Positions 30,316-41,209 of a stretch of 64,000 bases of DNA are shown here, piece after piece; position 1 is the stretch's first letter, and every line of letters begins with the position of its first letter. The notes below the pieces were generated by a model that was given only the letters and a program-made list of their open reading frames with translations, did not search any database and had not been told where the DNA came from. The DNA is from Shewanella sp. KT0246 (GTDB taxonomy: Bacteria; Pseudomonadota; Gammaproteobacteria; Enterobacterales; Shewanellaceae), in contig NZ_BPEV01000018.1 in the NCBI RefSeq assembly GCF_019654955.1, positions 1 through 64,000 on the forward strand. Reading direction: 5' to 3'. A program made the position numbers and the translations under genes.

Positions 30316-30988
30316 GGATTTTACCTTGCTCTAAATGCCAACGTCTGTGCATGTAATTGGCGCAAGTATTACTATGAGTCACCATCAAAACTGTTGTGTT
30401 AGCCATTTGTGCTAATTCACATAGCAATTGCATGACTTGTTGGCCGGCTTTTTCATCAAGGTTGCCCGTTGGTTCATCTGCGAGTAGTAATGCAGGTTGA
30501 TGTACGAGTGCTCTAGCAATGGCAACACGTTGTTGTTGGCCACCGGATAAGGTTTCGACGGGTCTTGATAGCACCTCAGTGAGTGCAAGTTTATCAATCA
30601 GTTCATCGCACCAAGGGCTCCATTTCAACTGATTCAATTGTAATGGAAAGCGGATATTATCGATGACATTTAATGGGGTAAGTAGATTAAATTGCTGAAA
30701 TACAATACCGAGTTGCTGACGACGAAAGTCACTCCAATGATTGTCCTGCCATTGCTCAGCTTGTTGACCTAATAGCTGCAGTGCACCAGAATCGATTCTT
30801 TCAAAACCTGCAATAATATTAAGTAGGGTGCTTTTCCCAGTTCCACTTGGCCCTGTTAGTGCAATGGTGTCTCCGATGTTCAATGTTAAATCGACGCAAT
30901 CGAGTACTTGATGATATTGGTCACCATCAGTAAACCCTTTTGATACCTGCGTTAGTTGGCTGACAACTTGGCTCACATCGCTTCGCAT
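30308..30988 (-). CDS. ABC transporter ATP-binding protein, LolD/MacB type
   Basis: 226 residues. Walker A GPSGTGKST (residue ~44), Q-loop in FQQFNLL, signature LSGGQQQRVAIARAL (~144) and Walker B LLLADEPTGNLDE are all intact. It belongs to the LolD/SalX/MacB branch that pairs with FtsX-type permeases, which fits the next gene. The start is preceded by GGAT. It is the first gene of the three-gene unit. Function follows from that of the permease and is unproven. Confidence 0.92.
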   Translation of the reverse strand: MRSDVSQVVSQLTQVSKGFTDGDQYHQVLDCVDLTLNIGDTIALTGPSGTGKSTLLNIIAGFERIDSGALQLLGQQAEQWQDNHWSDFRRQQLGIVFQQFNLLTPLNVIDNIRFPLQLNQLKWSPWCDELIDKLALTEVLSRPVETLSGGQQQRVAIARALVHQPALLLADEPTGNLDEKAGQQVMQLLCELAQMANTTVLMVTHSNTCANYMHRRWHLEQGKIHE

Positions 30989-31357
30989 AACAAGATCCAG
31001 TAAATCAATTAATTACATCATCATACGATAGTTTCGATCTTAAGGATCGATCTTAAAAGGGAATTTTAAATTCATTAAAAATAGTTCAGAAAATATATTG
31101 CGACTTTAGTTGTATCTAATGGCGACGATGACTAGCCTTTAAAGGGAGTAAGCTTATACTGAGTGTGGATTGTTTAGATGTATTTGTAATTGCAATCATA
31201 GGCTTAAGGTTTATAGTGGTAAGAGTGTTTTTTGAGCAGTTTAATCCTTCTTATGATGTATTGGTAATTATCAAACCATAACGTAATGTGAATGTTGCTG
31301 TAGTAAGCCAAGTTATGGATATCAGCAGGGTTAACTTGACGACAACCTAATTTCGAC
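30989..31357. other. intergenic region between the ABC unit and the hybrid kinase
   Basis: 369 bases separating divergent genes. No supported ORF. A 9-base direct repeat CGATCTTAA lies near the ABC-unit start (listed). The rest is AT-rich and must hold promoters for both directions; I cannot pick them with confidence. Confidence 0.6.
31035..31056. repeat. direct repeat CGATCTTAA x2
   Basis: CGATCTTAA at 31035-31043 and 31048-31056, a 13-base period, ~50 bases upstream of the ATPase gene start. Such spacing could suit a dimeric regulator bound on nearly one DNA face. Speculative. Confidence 0.4.
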
Positions 31358-31378
31358 TTGTTAATGAGACTTGTATTT

Positions 31379-34300
31379 ATGGATAAAAATAAGCAAAAGC
31401 TTCATAGTTTTCGAAGTCGAATTTTGGCTTATATTGCCTTGCCATTGATTTTAATCATGGCATTAGTATATGGGTTTAATGGCTGGATTAATTACCAAGA
31501 ACATGAAAATGATGTCTATGATCGTTTAGAGCAACAAGCTGTTCTTTCAGCCAATCATCTTAATTTTGTTCTGGACTCAGTTCAAAATACCACTCGTGGT
31601 TTATCTGATTACTTAACTTATATCGATAGTGATGATTTATATGATGATATCGATAAAGTTGAAAACTTACTTATCAACCGACTCGAACGTAATCCTAGTA
31701 TTTTTGGTAGCGCAATTGCTTACCGTCCCAACTTTTTAACTCAAAAGCTGCGTTATGCTCCGTTTGCTTACCGTGAAGGTAACAAGATCCATATTATGGA
31801 TATTGGGGCAGAAGCGTATGACTACACTGATGGAAGTTGGAGTTGGTGGACTGACGCGATGGCAAGCAAAACCGGAGTATGGTCAGAGCCTTATTTTGAT
31901 GAAGGCGCTGGTAACATCTTAATGATGACTTACTCTAAAGCCTTTGGAGCTGTTGATGCTCGATATGGTGTTGTTACCGCCGATCTTGCATTAAACAACT
32001 TACCAAGTTTGATGAAAATCCCCAGTAAAAATCTCGTGATTCTTGACAGTAATGATCAGATTATTTTTTACGATGAAAAGAATAGTGACTTAAAAGGTAG
32101 CAGTGATAGGTGGCTATCTGACAACCCTCAAAATGACCAATTAAAATCACTTTTAACCAATAATATAGCAGGGCAAACTGAAGCGGTAACCGTTTCTGGT
32201 GACCGTTTTCTTGTTAGTGTTGCCAATGTTTCGTCGTTAAAATGGCAAGTGGTTATTGCTACCAGTGATAGTGAACTTAGACAATACTTTTTGTCTAATT
32301 TTTCAAGATTAGCATTCATATTATTACTCTTATCTATTGCGCTGTTATTAACGAGTATTCTTGCTTCCAAGCGTCTAAGTCGACCCTTAGAAAATCTCGA
32401 AAATGGCATTATGGATTTTGGGGAAGGTAGGATAGATCGCCTAACTGCCGATCGTTCTAATATTTCCGAGGTATCAACATTAACCCAAAAATTTAACCAA
32501 CTAGCTGCTTTGCTTGAAGAAAGAGAGTTGGCATTAAAGGACTCTACCGGTAGTCGTTTCGCAAGCTTAATCGATGGTATGAGTGATAAATCATTTTATT
32601 GTTCATTAGATGCTAATGGGCAATTAGCTCAAGTGAGTGATGGGGTTAAAAAGGTGTTGCAAGTCGATGCCGACACACTAAAACGCAAGTACCAACGTAT
32701 GTTTACCAGTGATCCAATTAATGAAGCTAATTGGAATTACATGGAACAAGCACTTGAGGGCAAATCGGTGCCAGCCCATCAAGTTGAAATGCTCGCTGGT
32801 GATAGTGAAATAAGACGCTTAGATGTTTTCATGCAACCTTTAGTTGCCGACTCTGGTGAGCTAATTTCTGTAGAAATGCTTTTTACCGATGTCACCGAGC
32901 AATTCTCTGCTGCAGTATGGTCAAATGCAGTAATCGAGTCATCACCACAAGCGATGTTAATTGTGGATGAGCAGGGGGGGATTATTTTTACCAATACCCG
33001 CTGCCAAGAGTTATTCGGATATTCAGCTGATGCACTATTAAAGCTTAATGTGGAGTTGTTATTTCCTGAGCGATATAGGAGCAAACATGATGCTGTAAGA
33101 GCAGTGTTTTTAGAGCAAGGACTAACACGTTTCACTACACCTAAAGAAGGCTGGGTTGCATTAAAGTCTGATACATCTGAAATGCAGGTGGAAATTAATT
33201 TAGCCTTATTGCCTATTGCACATGACGGCAAAAAACAAATAGCGGCAACCATCCGTGATTTAACGAATCAAATGGCAATAGAAAGAAAGATCAAAGATAG
33301 CGAAAGTCGATTTAGAGGCTTGGTAGCAAATATTCCAGGGGCAATTTACCGAACTCGAATTGGTGATCATTGGATTATGGAGTATGTCAGTAACAATATT
33401 GCTGATATTACTGGTTATCCAGCATCTGACATTATTGAAAGTAACAAGCTGCAATTTAATACCATTATTCATCCTGATGATGATGCAGCTTGTTTTGCTG
33501 CAATATCTGAGGCAATTAACACTCAGCAAAGTTTCGATGTTGAGTACCGTATTTATCACCGTGATGGCAGTATCAAATGGATACAAGAAAAAGGTAAAGC
33601 CAGCTATGACGAGCAGGGCACACCTTTATGGTTTGACGGCAGCATCAATGATGTTACTGAAAGAAAAAGTGCCCTTGAAACCATCCAAAACTCTCAAAAA
33701 CAATTAGAGAATATCACAGAATCCTTACCTAATTTAGTTTACCAAATGATATGGCATTCAGAGACTGAGCGGGAGTTTAGCTTTTTATCAGAAGCCTGCA
33801 TAAGCATCATTGGATTTCCACGTGACATGTTAATGCAAGATTTTGATTTATTGATTGGTCGAATTATTGATAGCGAAAGACAAACCGTCATTGATGATCT
33901 ATCGGGTAAAAGTACACAGGGCCTTCATTGGGTCACAGAATTTAGATATCGACATCCTTCAGGTGAAATTATCTGGCTGCAAGCTGGGGCGAAAGGTCAG
34001 GCGTTAGCCAATGATGCAGTGCTCTGGAATGGCTACTTAATGGATGTCACTGACAGGAAAAATGCCGAAAATCGCCTTGCAGACCGAGAAAAGCATTTAC
34101 GAACCCTGCTTAACACCGCGGAAATGGGCATTGTGAATATCGATATTCATGGTGTGATCATTAATTGTAATGAACACTTTGGTCGTAATATCGGCATTAA
34201 CTCAAATGATTTAGAAGGTAAGCTCTTTTTCGAGTTTATGGCCGTCGAGGATAAAAAACTCGCCAGAGAAAGATTTGAACTGTTAGTCAGTGGCGCTTTT

Positions 34301-36670
34301 GATAATTTTAATATTGAACCGAGAGTGCTCAGCCAAAGCGGTGAAGCTATTTGGATGGACATGACCTTTGCTGCGCTTAAGAGCGATCAAGGTGAAGTGA
34401 CTTCATCTGTAGTTTCTATGGCTGATATTACCAGCTTAATGACGGTCTCGAACGAGTTAAAACAAGCGAAAGATGATGCGGATGCGGCAAGTAAAGCCAA
34501 GAGTGACTTTTTAGCTAACATGTCACACGAAATTAGAACACCTATGAATGCGATTATTGGTATGTCTCATCTGTGTTTACAAACGGACTTAGACAAAAAA
34601 CAGCATAATTTCGTTGAAAAAATTGAGCGTGCATCAAAATCCTTGCTTGGGATCATTAACGATATTCTGGACTTTTCAAAAATTGAAGCCGGCAAAATGG
34701 AAATTGAGATAGTGCCGTTTCAGCTTGATACCATGCTGGAAGATCTCAGCGATATGTTTGCCGCAAAAGCCGCCGATAAACAATTGGAGTTGTTGTTCTC
34801 TGTTGCGCCCAATATCCCTAGTCACTTAATGGGCGATCCGTTGAGATTGAGTCAAGTGCTGATTAATTTGATGAATAATGCCATCAAGTTTACTGAGCGG
34901 GGCGAAGTGATCCTCGCGATTGAATCTATCACTCAGCAAGGTGATGAACTCGAACTTAAGTTTAGTGTTAGAGATAGCGGTATTGGCCTCACTCCTGAGC
35001 AGTGCAATAAACTGTTTAAGTCATTTAGCCAAGCTGATAGTTCAACCACCAGAAAATATGGTGGTACTGGCTTAGGCTTAGCGATTTGTAAGCAACTGGT
35101 TGAGCTCATGGGCGGTGAAATTGGAGTTGAAAGCAAGCGTGGTATAGGTAGTACATTCTACTTCACTGCTAATGTGAGTCAGGCTGACGACTTACAACTG
35201 AAGGTCACTCAAGAGTTGGAAGGAATGGAGATATTGGTTGTTGATGACAATCAAACCGCCCGAGATATTTTGCAAACTATGCTTACCAGTATGGGCTTTA
35301 ATGTGGCGCTAGCCAAAGATGGTACAGAGGCTATATCCAAGTGCCATTCTAACGATTATCAACTAGCCTTAATAGATTGGAAAATGCCGGGTCTTGATGG
35401 ATTAAAATCTGCTGAGACGATTATCAATCAAAGCGCTAATCCGCCATTGACGATTATGGTATCGGCGCATGCAACTGCTGAGTTTACTGATTCAATTAAT
35501 CGCTTGGGCATTAATGGCTACATAACCAAACCAGTGAGTGCTTCACGTTTGCTTGATGCCATTATGTCAGCTCTAGGCAAGCAGGGGCATATGCCTGTGA
35601 GAGCGAAAGCCACTGAGCTTAATGAAGCTTTGTTAGACCAGCTCAAAGGCAAGAAAATATTGTTAGTTGAAGATAACGATATGAACCAAGAAGTCGCCAC
35701 TGAGTTTTTAGAGCAAGTGGGGATTGAACTCACCATTGCTGACAATGGCCAAATTGCATTAGACAAACTTAACCAGCAAGACTTTGACTTAGTATTGATG
35801 GATTGCCAGATGCCTGTGATGGATGGTTATACAGCAACAGAGCATATTCGTAAAAATGCGGCTTACGAGCTATTACCTATTATTGCCATGACCGCAAATG
35901 CGATGGCGGGTGATAAAGAAAAGTGCTTAAACGTTGGCATGAATGATCATGTGGCAAAACCCATAGAAGTTTCTTTACTGTATCAAACTTTAATTAAATA
36001 TTTGGGCGAAAATAATGTCGCTATCGAGTTAGCCAGCCCACAAAAAGCATCTGTAGATATAGTGGAAACATGGCCACAGCATCCTGATATTGATGTCGAC
36101 CGTGGGTTACAGTTAGTACAAAACTCAGCGAGATTGTATCGAAAGATTTTGACCCGTTTTGTCGAAGGGAAACGCAATATTGCATCGCAAATATCTACAG
36201 CTGTAGAAACTAATAATCGAGATGACGCTATTCGTTTTGCCCATACGCTAAAGGGAGTATCTGGAAATTTAGCAAGCAATAAACTCTCTGAACTTGCTCA
36301 GGAACTTGAAAAGAACTTGATTGACGAAGTTGAGTTTTCAGTTGAACTTAATGCCACAGACGAATTGGTTCAATCATTATGTGACGCGATAGATTTATGG
36401 CTGAATAATAATGAGCTAAAGGAAAGTGTTGAATCGATTGAACTCATTAGCAATGACGCCTTTGTTGAGTTATTAGATAAGCTTTTAGAGTTACTAGATG
36501 AAGGCGATGCTAGTGCAACAGATATGATTGATAGCTTACAGCAACAAGTGAGTCAGCAAACTTGGCAACAGTTAAAACCAGTTGGGTTAATGATTAAAGG
36601 TTATCAATTTGAAGATGCGTTAGAGCAGATAAAGCAATTACGGCAGAATCTTAATTCATCGACAGATTAA
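31379..36670 (+). CDS. multi-PAS hybrid sensor histidine kinase with two receivers and HPt
   Basis: About 1763 residues. Order: transmembrane helix (~15-35), periplasmic Cache-like sensor (~45-300), second helix (~315-335), HAMP-like linker, four or five PAS/PAC modules (~400-1020), HisKA with [12 protein letters not shown] (phospho-His ~1050), HATPase ([15 protein letters not shown]), receiver 1 (LVVDDN, IDWKMPG), receiver 2 ([17 protein letters not shown]) and a C-terminal HPt with [11 protein letters not shown]. It is a complete phosphorelay in one protein. Frame is open from TTG 31358; the ATG at 31379 is chosen, with a weak GAGA upstream. The HD-GYP regulator follows after 27 bases and is the likely output partner. 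Confidence 0.92.
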   Translation: MDKNKQKLHSFRSRILAYIALPLILIMALVYGFNGWINYQEHENDVYDRLEQQAVLSANHLNFVLDSVQNTTRGLSDYLTYIDSDDLYDDIDKVENLLINRLERNPSIFGSAIAYRPNFLTQKLRYAPFAYREGNKIHIMDIGAEAYDYTDGSWSWWTDAMASKTGVWSEPYFDEGAGNILMMTYSKAFGAVDARYGVVTADLALNNLPSLMKIPSKNLVILDSNDQIIFYDEKNSDLKGSSDRWLSDNPQNDQLKSLLTNNIAGQTEAVTVSGDRFLVSVANVSSLKWQVVIATSDSELRQYFLSNFSRLAFILLLLSIALLLTSILASKRLSRPLENLENGIMDFGEGRIDRLTADRSNISEVSTLTQKFNQLAALLEERELALKDSTGSRFASLIDGMSDKSFYCSLDANGQLAQVSDGVKKVLQVDADTLKRKYQRMFTSDPINEANWNYMEQALEGKSVPAHQVEMLAGDSEIRRLDVFMQPLVADSGELISVEMLFTDVTEQFSAAVWSNAVIESSPQAMLIVDEQGGIIFTNTRCQELFGYSADALLKLNVELLFPERYRSKHDAVRAVFLEQGLTRFTTPKEGWVALKSDTSEMQVEINLALLPIAHDGKKQIAATIRDLTNQMAIERKIKDSESRFRGLVANIPGAIYRTRIGDHWIMEYVSNNIADITGYPASDIIESNKLQFNTIIHPDDDAACFAAISEAINTQQSFDVEYRIYHRDGSIKWIQEKGKASYDEQGTPLWFDGSINDVTERKSALETIQNSQKQLENITESLPNLVYQMIWHSETEREFSFLSEACISIIGFPRDMLMQDFDLLIGRIIDSERQTVIDDLSGKSTQGLHWVTEFRYRHPSGEIIWLQAGAKGQALANDAVLWNGYLMDVTDRKNAENRLADREKHLRTLLNTAEMGIVNIDIHGVIINCNEHFGRNIGINSNDLEGKLFFEFMAVEDKKLARERFELLVSGAFDNFNIEPRVLSQSGEAIWMDMTFAALKSDQGEVTSSVVSMADITSLMTVSNELKQAKDDADAASKAKSDFLANMSHEIRTPMNAIIGMSHLCLQTDLDKKQHNFVEKIERASKSLLGIINDILDFSKIEAGKMEIEIVPFQLDTMLEDLSDMFAAKAADKQLELLFSVAPNIPSHLMGDPLRLSQVLINLMNNAIKFTERGEVILAIESITQQGDELELKFSVRDSGIGLTPEQCNKLFKSFSQADSSTTRKYGGTGLGLAICKQLVELMGGEIGVESKRGIGSTFYFTANVSQADDLQLKVTQELEGMEILVVDDNQTARDILQTMLTSMGFNVALAKDGTEAISKCHSNDYQLALIDWKMPGLDGLKSAETIINQSANPPLTIMVSAHATAEFTDSINRLGINGYITKPVSASRLLDAIMSALGKQGHMPVRAKATELNEALLDQLKGKKILLVEDNDMNQEVATEFLEQVGIELTIADNGQIALDKLNQQDFDLVLMDCQMPVMDGYTATEHIRKNAAYELLPIIAMTANAMAGDKEKCLNVGMNDHVAKPIEVSLLYQTLIKYLGENNVAIELASPQKASVDIVETWPQHPDIDVDRGLQLVQNSARLYRKILTRFVEGKRNIASQISTAVETNNRDDAIRFAHTLKGVSGNLASNKLSELAQELEKNLIDEVEFSVELNATDELVQSLCDAIDLWLNNNELKESVESIELISNDAFVELLDKLLELLDEGDASATDMIDSLQQQVSQQTWQQLKPVGLMIKGYQFEDALEQIKQLRQNLNSSTD

Positions 36671-36697
36671 TATAAACAAGGAATATAGGTAATTAAC

Positions 36698-37717
36698 ATG
36701 GAAAAAGCGACCGTGCTGATAGTTGATGATACTCCTGAGAATATTGATATCTTAGTGGGGATTCTGGGAGCCGATTACAAAATTAAAGTCGCTATTGATG
36801 GGCCTAAAGCCCTTGCATTGGCACAAAAATCCTCTCCTGATTTGATATTGCTAGATGTAATGATGCCAGGAATGAATGGTTACGAAGTCTGTCAAAAATT
36901 GAAAAGTGAGCCATTAACCTGTCACATTCCCGTGATTTTTGTTACCGCCCTCGCTGATACTGAAGATGAGACCCAAGGTTTCGCTCTCGGTGCTGTTGAT
37001 TATATTACTAAACCTGTAAGTCCAGCTGTTGTTAAGGCAAGGGTAAAAACTCATTTAAGTTTGTATGACCAAAAGCGGCTATTAGAATCAGAAGTTGAGC
37101 TTAGAACTAAAGAGCTTAGAGAAACACGCTTTGAAATTATTCGAAGGCTAGGGCGAGCTGCAGAATATAAAGATAATGAAACAGGTTTGCATGTAATACG
37201 TATGAGCCATTATGCCAGATTACTTGCCATCGCAGCAGGCCACTCTTCGCGCTTTTGTGAGTTGTTATATAACGCAGCGCCTATGCATGATATTGGCAAA
37301 ATAGGCACTCCTGATGCCATTTTAAGAAAACCGGGGAAGCTTGATGCGGATGAGTGGAAAGAAATGCAAGCTCATGCGGCTATAGGCGCTGAGATTATTG
37401 GCGATCATGACGATCCGTTATTGCAAATGGCTAAACGTATTGCCCTAAGTCATCATGAGAAATGGGATGGTAGCGGTTATCCCAATGGACTTAGTGGAGA
37501 GGAAATCCCTATTGAAGGGAGAATAATTGCTATTGCGGATGTATTTGATGCGTTAACATCAGCGCGGCCTTACAAAAAAGCGTGGACGGTTGAAGATACT
37601 ATGGGTTTAATCGAAAAAGAGTCCGGTAAACATTTTGATCCAGAGCTGGTGGAGAAGTTTAAGTCGGTATTAGATGATGTGAAAACGATTAAAGCACAAC
37701 ATGAAGAAACATTTTGA
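36698..37717 (+). CDS. response regulator with HD-GYP cyclic-di-GMP phosphodiesterase domain
   Basis: 339 residues. The N-terminal receiver has VLIVDDTPEN, the phospho-acceptor Asp in LLDVMMPG (~54) and KP near 106. A short helical linker leads to the HD-GYP domain, with HDIGKIG near residue 199, HHEKWDGSGYP near 261 and FDALTSARPYK near 286. All catalytic motifs look intact, so it should hydrolyse cyclic di-GMP when phosphorylated (RpfG-like). It follows the hybrid kinase with a short gap, suggesting one operon and a cognate pair. Confidence 0.92.
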   Translation: MEKATVLIVDDTPENIDILVGILGADYKIKVAIDGPKALALAQKSSPDLILLDVMMPGMNGYEVCQKLKSEPLTCHIPVIFVTALADTEDETQGFALGAVDYITKPVSPAVVKARVKTHLSLYDQKRLLESEVELRTKELRETRFEIIRRLGRAAEYKDNETGLHVIRMSHYARLLAIAAGHSSRFCELLYNAAPMHDIGKIGTPDAILRKPGKLDADEWKEMQAHAAIGAEIIGDHDDPLLQMAKRIALSHHEKWDGSGYPNGLSGEEIPIEGRIIAIADVFDALTSARPYKKAWTVEDTMGLIEKESGKHFDPELVEKFKSVLDDVKTIKAQHEETF

Positions 37718-37754
37718 TTTGGTTCAAATAAACCATTACGTGATTTAGAAATGT

Positions 37755-37790
37755 AAAAAGGATAAATACTTAAGGTATTTATCCTTTTTT
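37755..37790 (+). terminator. Rho-independent terminator after the HD-GYP gene
   Basis: AAAGGATAAATAC pairs perfectly with GTATTTATCCTTT around TTAAG and is followed by a T run. The A run on the other side could also serve ygfZ on the minus strand. Confidence 0.9.
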
Positions 37791-37819
37791 GCTAAAGCGC
37801 CTAAAACATATTTTGCTAA

Positions 37820-37864
37820 GCACTTAACTTACTAGCACTTAACTTACTAGCGTTTAACTAAATA
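37820..37864. repeat. 15-bp tandem repeat, two perfect and one degenerate copy
   Basis: GCACTTAACTTACTA occurs at 37820-37834 and 37835-37849, followed by a diverged copy GCGTTTAACTAAATA. It sits in the short convergent gap between the HD-GYP gene and ygfZ. No function evident. Confidence 0.7.
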
Positions 37865-37881
37865 AGCGGCCTAGATAACCA

Positions 37882-38841
37882 TTAGTCTTCTAAAGAGTAT
37901 GGTAATGGAATAACACTTAGCTCGCTTGCTGCATCTTCTTTAATACGCAGCTTGGCATTATTTTCGGTGTCGTTGGCAAGCACTGCAGTCAGCAACACTT
38001 TGCCATCTTGCTGCACGGATTCAATCACTTTACCTGCACGTCTAAATCCATCTTCATCAGCGATTTCTATCTGAGATTCACTGGTGACAGTTTCTGAAGT
38101 GGTACCTGTAAGAATGTATAACGCACGTTTATTGCCGCCACGATATTTCATTCTTGCGATCGTTTCTTGGCCCATGTAACAGCCTTTTTCAAAGCTAATG
38201 CCATTGACGGCTTGTACGTTACACATTTGAGGCACAAATTCACCACTGTGGTTAGCATCAATATTGGCGTAGCCTGACTTTATCTCAAGAGCTTGCCAAG
38301 TCGATGAATTTTGTAACGTTTGATTTGAAGCTGTAACCAGTTCAATAGCTGTTTCATTGTTAGTGATGACGATAAAGCGTTCATTATCTTTAACGATAGT
38401 CGCATTATCAAACCTGCTTAATTCAGCGGTGACATCACCGAATTGTTGAGTGATAAATGTTTCAGCATTTGCTCCAGCAAAGCCAAGAATGACTTTTTCT
38501 GCACTGACATCTGTTAACTCAGCTTTACTGAAAACCGCATACTTTTGCCACTGGGCAAGGCTTAGAGGCAGTACAGAAACAGGCAGCAGTACCATGAGTT
38601 GATCTTCATTGGCAAAAGTTCTAAAGCTTGAAAGCATTTTACCTTTAGCATCACAATGTGCGCCCCAGCGCCATTGATCATCTTTTAAAGATACTATGTC
38701 AGTTGTCACTTGACCGTGAATAAAAGTTTTACCTTGTTCACCGGTAATTTCAATTAAGCCTAAATGAGTGAGATTGGCGACTAATAAGTCTGGGGAAGTG
38801 TTTAAAAAATCCCAATCAGGCTGCGCAGTTGCAAGTGTCAT
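37882..38841 (-). CDS. ygfZ: folate-binding protein YgfZ, Fe-S cluster maintenance
   Basis: GcvT-like, folate-dependent protein that supports repair or assembly of certain Fe-S enzymes. The hallmark KGCYMGQE motif with its conserved cysteine is near residue 220, followed by TIARMKYRGGNKR. 319 residues is typical. The N-terminal LTHLGLIEITGEQGKTFIHGQ also fits. It lies downstream of serA on the same strand but is separated from it by a terminator, so it is probably transcribed on its own. Confidence 0.93.
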   Translation of the reverse strand: MTLATAQPDWDFLNTSPDLLVANLTHLGLIEITGEQGKTFIHGQVTTDIVSLKDDQWRWGAHCDAKGKMLSSFRTFANEDQLMVLLPVSVLPLSLAQWQKYAVFSKAELTDVSAEKVILGFAGANAETFITQQFGDVTAELSRFDNATIVKDNERFIVITNNETAIELVTASNQTLQNSSTWQALEIKSGYANIDANHSGEFVPQMCNVQAVNGISFEKGCYMGQETIARMKYRGGNKRALYILTGTTSETVTSESQIEIADEDGFRRAGKVIESVQQDGKVLLTAVLANDTENNAKLRIKEDAASELSVIPLPYSLED

Positions 38842-38904
38842 AAACTAATTCCTAAGATGACCAACAAAGATATGGCTTGAGTGTAACGGAATTCAGTTAC
38901 GCTC

Positions 38905-38943
38905 AAAAGAAAAAGCTATCTTCAATTGAATGAAGATAGCTTT
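38905..38943 (-). terminator. Rho-independent terminator for serA
   Basis: AAAGCTATCTTCA pairs with TGAAGATAGCTTT. Read on the minus strand the stem is followed by TTTTCTTTT. It ends serA before ygfZ. Confidence 0.85.
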
Positions 38944-38993
38944 ATTTCACACTTTATATGCCTAGTTAAATGGCAATTTTTCAATGCTCGATT

Positions 38994-40223
38994 TTAAAAT
39001 AAAACACGAGTTCGAATCGTGCCTTCAATCGCTTTTAATTCGCCAAGAGCTTGTTCTGCTTGATTAGAATCAACCTCCATAACAACGTAACCAATTTCTG
39101 CAGTTGTTTGCAGGTATTGGGCCGCGATGTTGATGCCTTTTTCTGAAAAGGCTTGGTTAATCTTAATCAGTACACCAGGACGGTTATGGTGAATATGCAG
39201 TAAACGCGATGTGCCTTTGTGCTGAGGTAAAGAGACTTCTGGGAAGTTAACCGCAGACACTGTAGAGCCGTTATCAGAATATTTGGCTAGTTTCCCAGCG
39301 ACTTCAATCCCAATATTCTCTTGGGCTTCAGCTGTGCTACCACCAATATGCGGGGTAATTATGACGTTGTCTTGACCACGTAATGGGCTAATAAACTCAT
39401 CATCATTTGATTTAGGCTCAACTGGGAATACGTCAATTGCTGCGCCAGCAAGGTGTTCTGATTTTAATGCGTTTGAAAGTGCATCAATATCAACAACGGT
39501 GCCACGAGAAGCATTAATGAAAATGCTTTTTTCTCGCATTTGAGAGAACTCTTTCTCGCCAAACATATCTTTTGTTTGCGGAGTTTCTGGAACATGTAAG
39601 CTGATAACATCAGCCTCGCCCAATAATTGTTCCAAAGAGTGGATTTGGTTAGCATTACCTAAAGGTAACTTATCTTCGATATCGTAAAATACGACTCGCA
39701 TACCTAGGGTTTCAGCAAGAATGCCTAACTGTGTACCAATATGCCCATACCCAATCACCCCAAGAGTTTTACCACGGACTTCATAACTGCCACTTGCACT
39801 TTTTAACCAACCGCCACGATGAGCATGGGCATTTCGTTGTGGGATCCCACGCATTAGCATGATGATCTCACCTAATACGAGTTCTGCGACCGAGCGAGTA
39901 TTTGAAAACGGTGCATTAAATACAGGTACACCGAGCTTTTCTGCTGCAGCAATATCGACTTGGTTAGTACCAATACAAAAACAGCCAATGGCGACTAATT
40001 TCTCAGCATGGTTTAACACGTCTGCAGTTAATTGAGTGCGGGAACGTAAACCGACAAAGTGTGCATCTTTAATGGATTGCAGCAGCTCATCTTCTGGTAA
40101 AGATGCTTTGTGGTATTCAATATTTGTGTAACCTGCACGCTCAAGTACATCGACCGCAGTTTGGTGGACGCCCTCCAACAGCAGGATTTTTATTTTATCC
40201 TTGTCAAGCGAGTGTTTCGCCAT
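38994..40223 (-). CDS. serA: D-3-phosphoglycerate dehydrogenase
   Basis: First step of serine synthesis, oxidising 3-phosphoglycerate with NAD. 409 residues, the E. coli-type length. The nucleotide-binding motif GVIGYGHIGTQLG is near residue 156, catalytic residues lie in SRGTVVD and the HIGGST segment (~293), and the C-terminal ACT domain (~340-409) is the serine-feedback site. The start is an ATG at 40223. In this window it is paired logically, though not physically, with the serine-degrading sdaC-sdaA genes. Confidence 0.96.
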   Translation of the reverse strand: MAKHSLDKDKIKILLLEGVHQTAVDVLERAGYTNIEYHKASLPEDELLQSIKDAHFVGLRSRTQLTADVLNHAEKLVAIGCFCIGTNQVDIAAAEKLGVPVFNAPFSNTRSVAELVLGEIIMLMRGIPQRNAHAHRGGWLKSASGSYEVRGKTLGVIGYGHIGTQLGILAETLGMRVVFYDIEDKLPLGNANQIHSLEQLLGEADVISLHVPETPQTKDMFGEKEFSQMREKSIFINASRGTVVDIDALSNALKSEHLAGAAIDVFPVEPKSNDDEFISPLRGQDNVIITPHIGGSTAEAQENIGIEVAGKLAKYSDNGSTVSAVNFPEVSLPQHKGTSRLLHIHHNRPGVLIKINQAFSEKGINIAAQYLQTTAEIGYVVMEVDSNQAEQALGELKAIEGTIRTRVLF

Positions 40224-40374
40224 GATATGGGTACCCTCTTATCAATAGTTATGCTTATGTTATGCTGATATAAACGCTCGACCAAAATAGCACTTTTTTT
40301 AACACTTGTAGAGGGCTAGATGGCTAAAGTTAATATTCTAATTCTAGAACAATATCATCTAAGAGGGATTTAGT

Positions 40375-40980
40375 TTGAATAAGAAAGTTATATGGATAGT
40401 AATTTATTGTGCAGTGTTAATTTGGTCGGTGACTTCGCCTAAAGATATGTTCACTTGGTGGTTAGAAGCACTTCCTGCTTTATTGGCTATTCCTATCTTA
40501 TTTTTCACTCGCAAGCGATTTCCCTTAACGTCACTTTCTTATGTATTAATTCTGGTTCATTGCTGTGTGTTACTGGTCGGTGCGAAATATACCTACGCTG
40601 AAGTGCCTTTGTTTGACTGGATTGCTGAGTGGATGGGAAGTGACAGAAATAACTATGATAAAATTGGCCATTTAGCCCAAGGCTTTATTCCCGCGATTCT
40701 AGCTCGTGAAGTTTTCTTAAGAAATCGAGTTTTACAACCCGGTTACTGGTGCCAATTTTTATCGGTGTGCTTTGTGTTAGCTTTTTCTGCTTTTTACGAG
40801 CTAATCGAGTGGTGGGTCGCCGTTGGTACAGGCGAAAACGCAGAGGCCTTTTTAGGGACCCAAGGTTATGTTTGGGATACTCAATCAGATATGTTTATGG
40901 CCTTATTAGGAGGTATTAGTGCATTAGTGTTGCTCACCCATTGGCATAATAAGCAGTTAGCATCACTATTTAATAAGTAA
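40375..40980 (+). CDS. YjdF-like (DUF2238) integral membrane protein
   Basis: 201 residues with about five to six hydrophobic helices. It shows the DUF2238 features: YDKIGHLAQGFIPA, EFYELIEW-like AFYELIEWWVA and GTQGYVWDTQSDM. E. coli YjdF is the reference member; function unknown. The start codon is TTG, supported by GAGGGA 8 bases upstream. It is divergent from serA. Confidence 0.8.
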   Translation: MNKKVIWIVIYCAVLIWSVTSPKDMFTWWLEALPALLAIPILFFTRKRFPLTSLSYVLILVHCCVLLVGAKYTYAEVPLFDWIAEWMGSDRNNYDKIGHLAQGFIPAILAREVFLRNRVLQPGYWCQFLSVCFVLAFSAFYELIEWWVAVGTGENAEAFLGTQGYVWDTQSDMFMALLGGISALVLLTHWHNKQLASLFNK

Positions 40981-41209
40981 AAAATAGTGACTAATGCTAA
41001 TTTATTAGCGTTAATAATGGTTATGTATGCTATTAATAGAGTGTTTTATAACAACTTATATACTGATTTAATGCCTTCGTATGACAAAAATATCTTATGA
41101 ACTAGGTAAAATGTACTAATATAGAGTATTGTTGTGATTTTGTTATCAACATTTCAGGAAGAAACTCGTTAAGTCGAGATGTTAGGTGTGCTTTTCAGGG
41201 AGAAAAGTG

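Noticed and set aside
32128..36279. Several minus-strand ORFs of 60-160 codons inside the hybrid kinase gene
   Set aside because: Shadow frames of a well-supported gene, without family motifs or ribosome binding sites.
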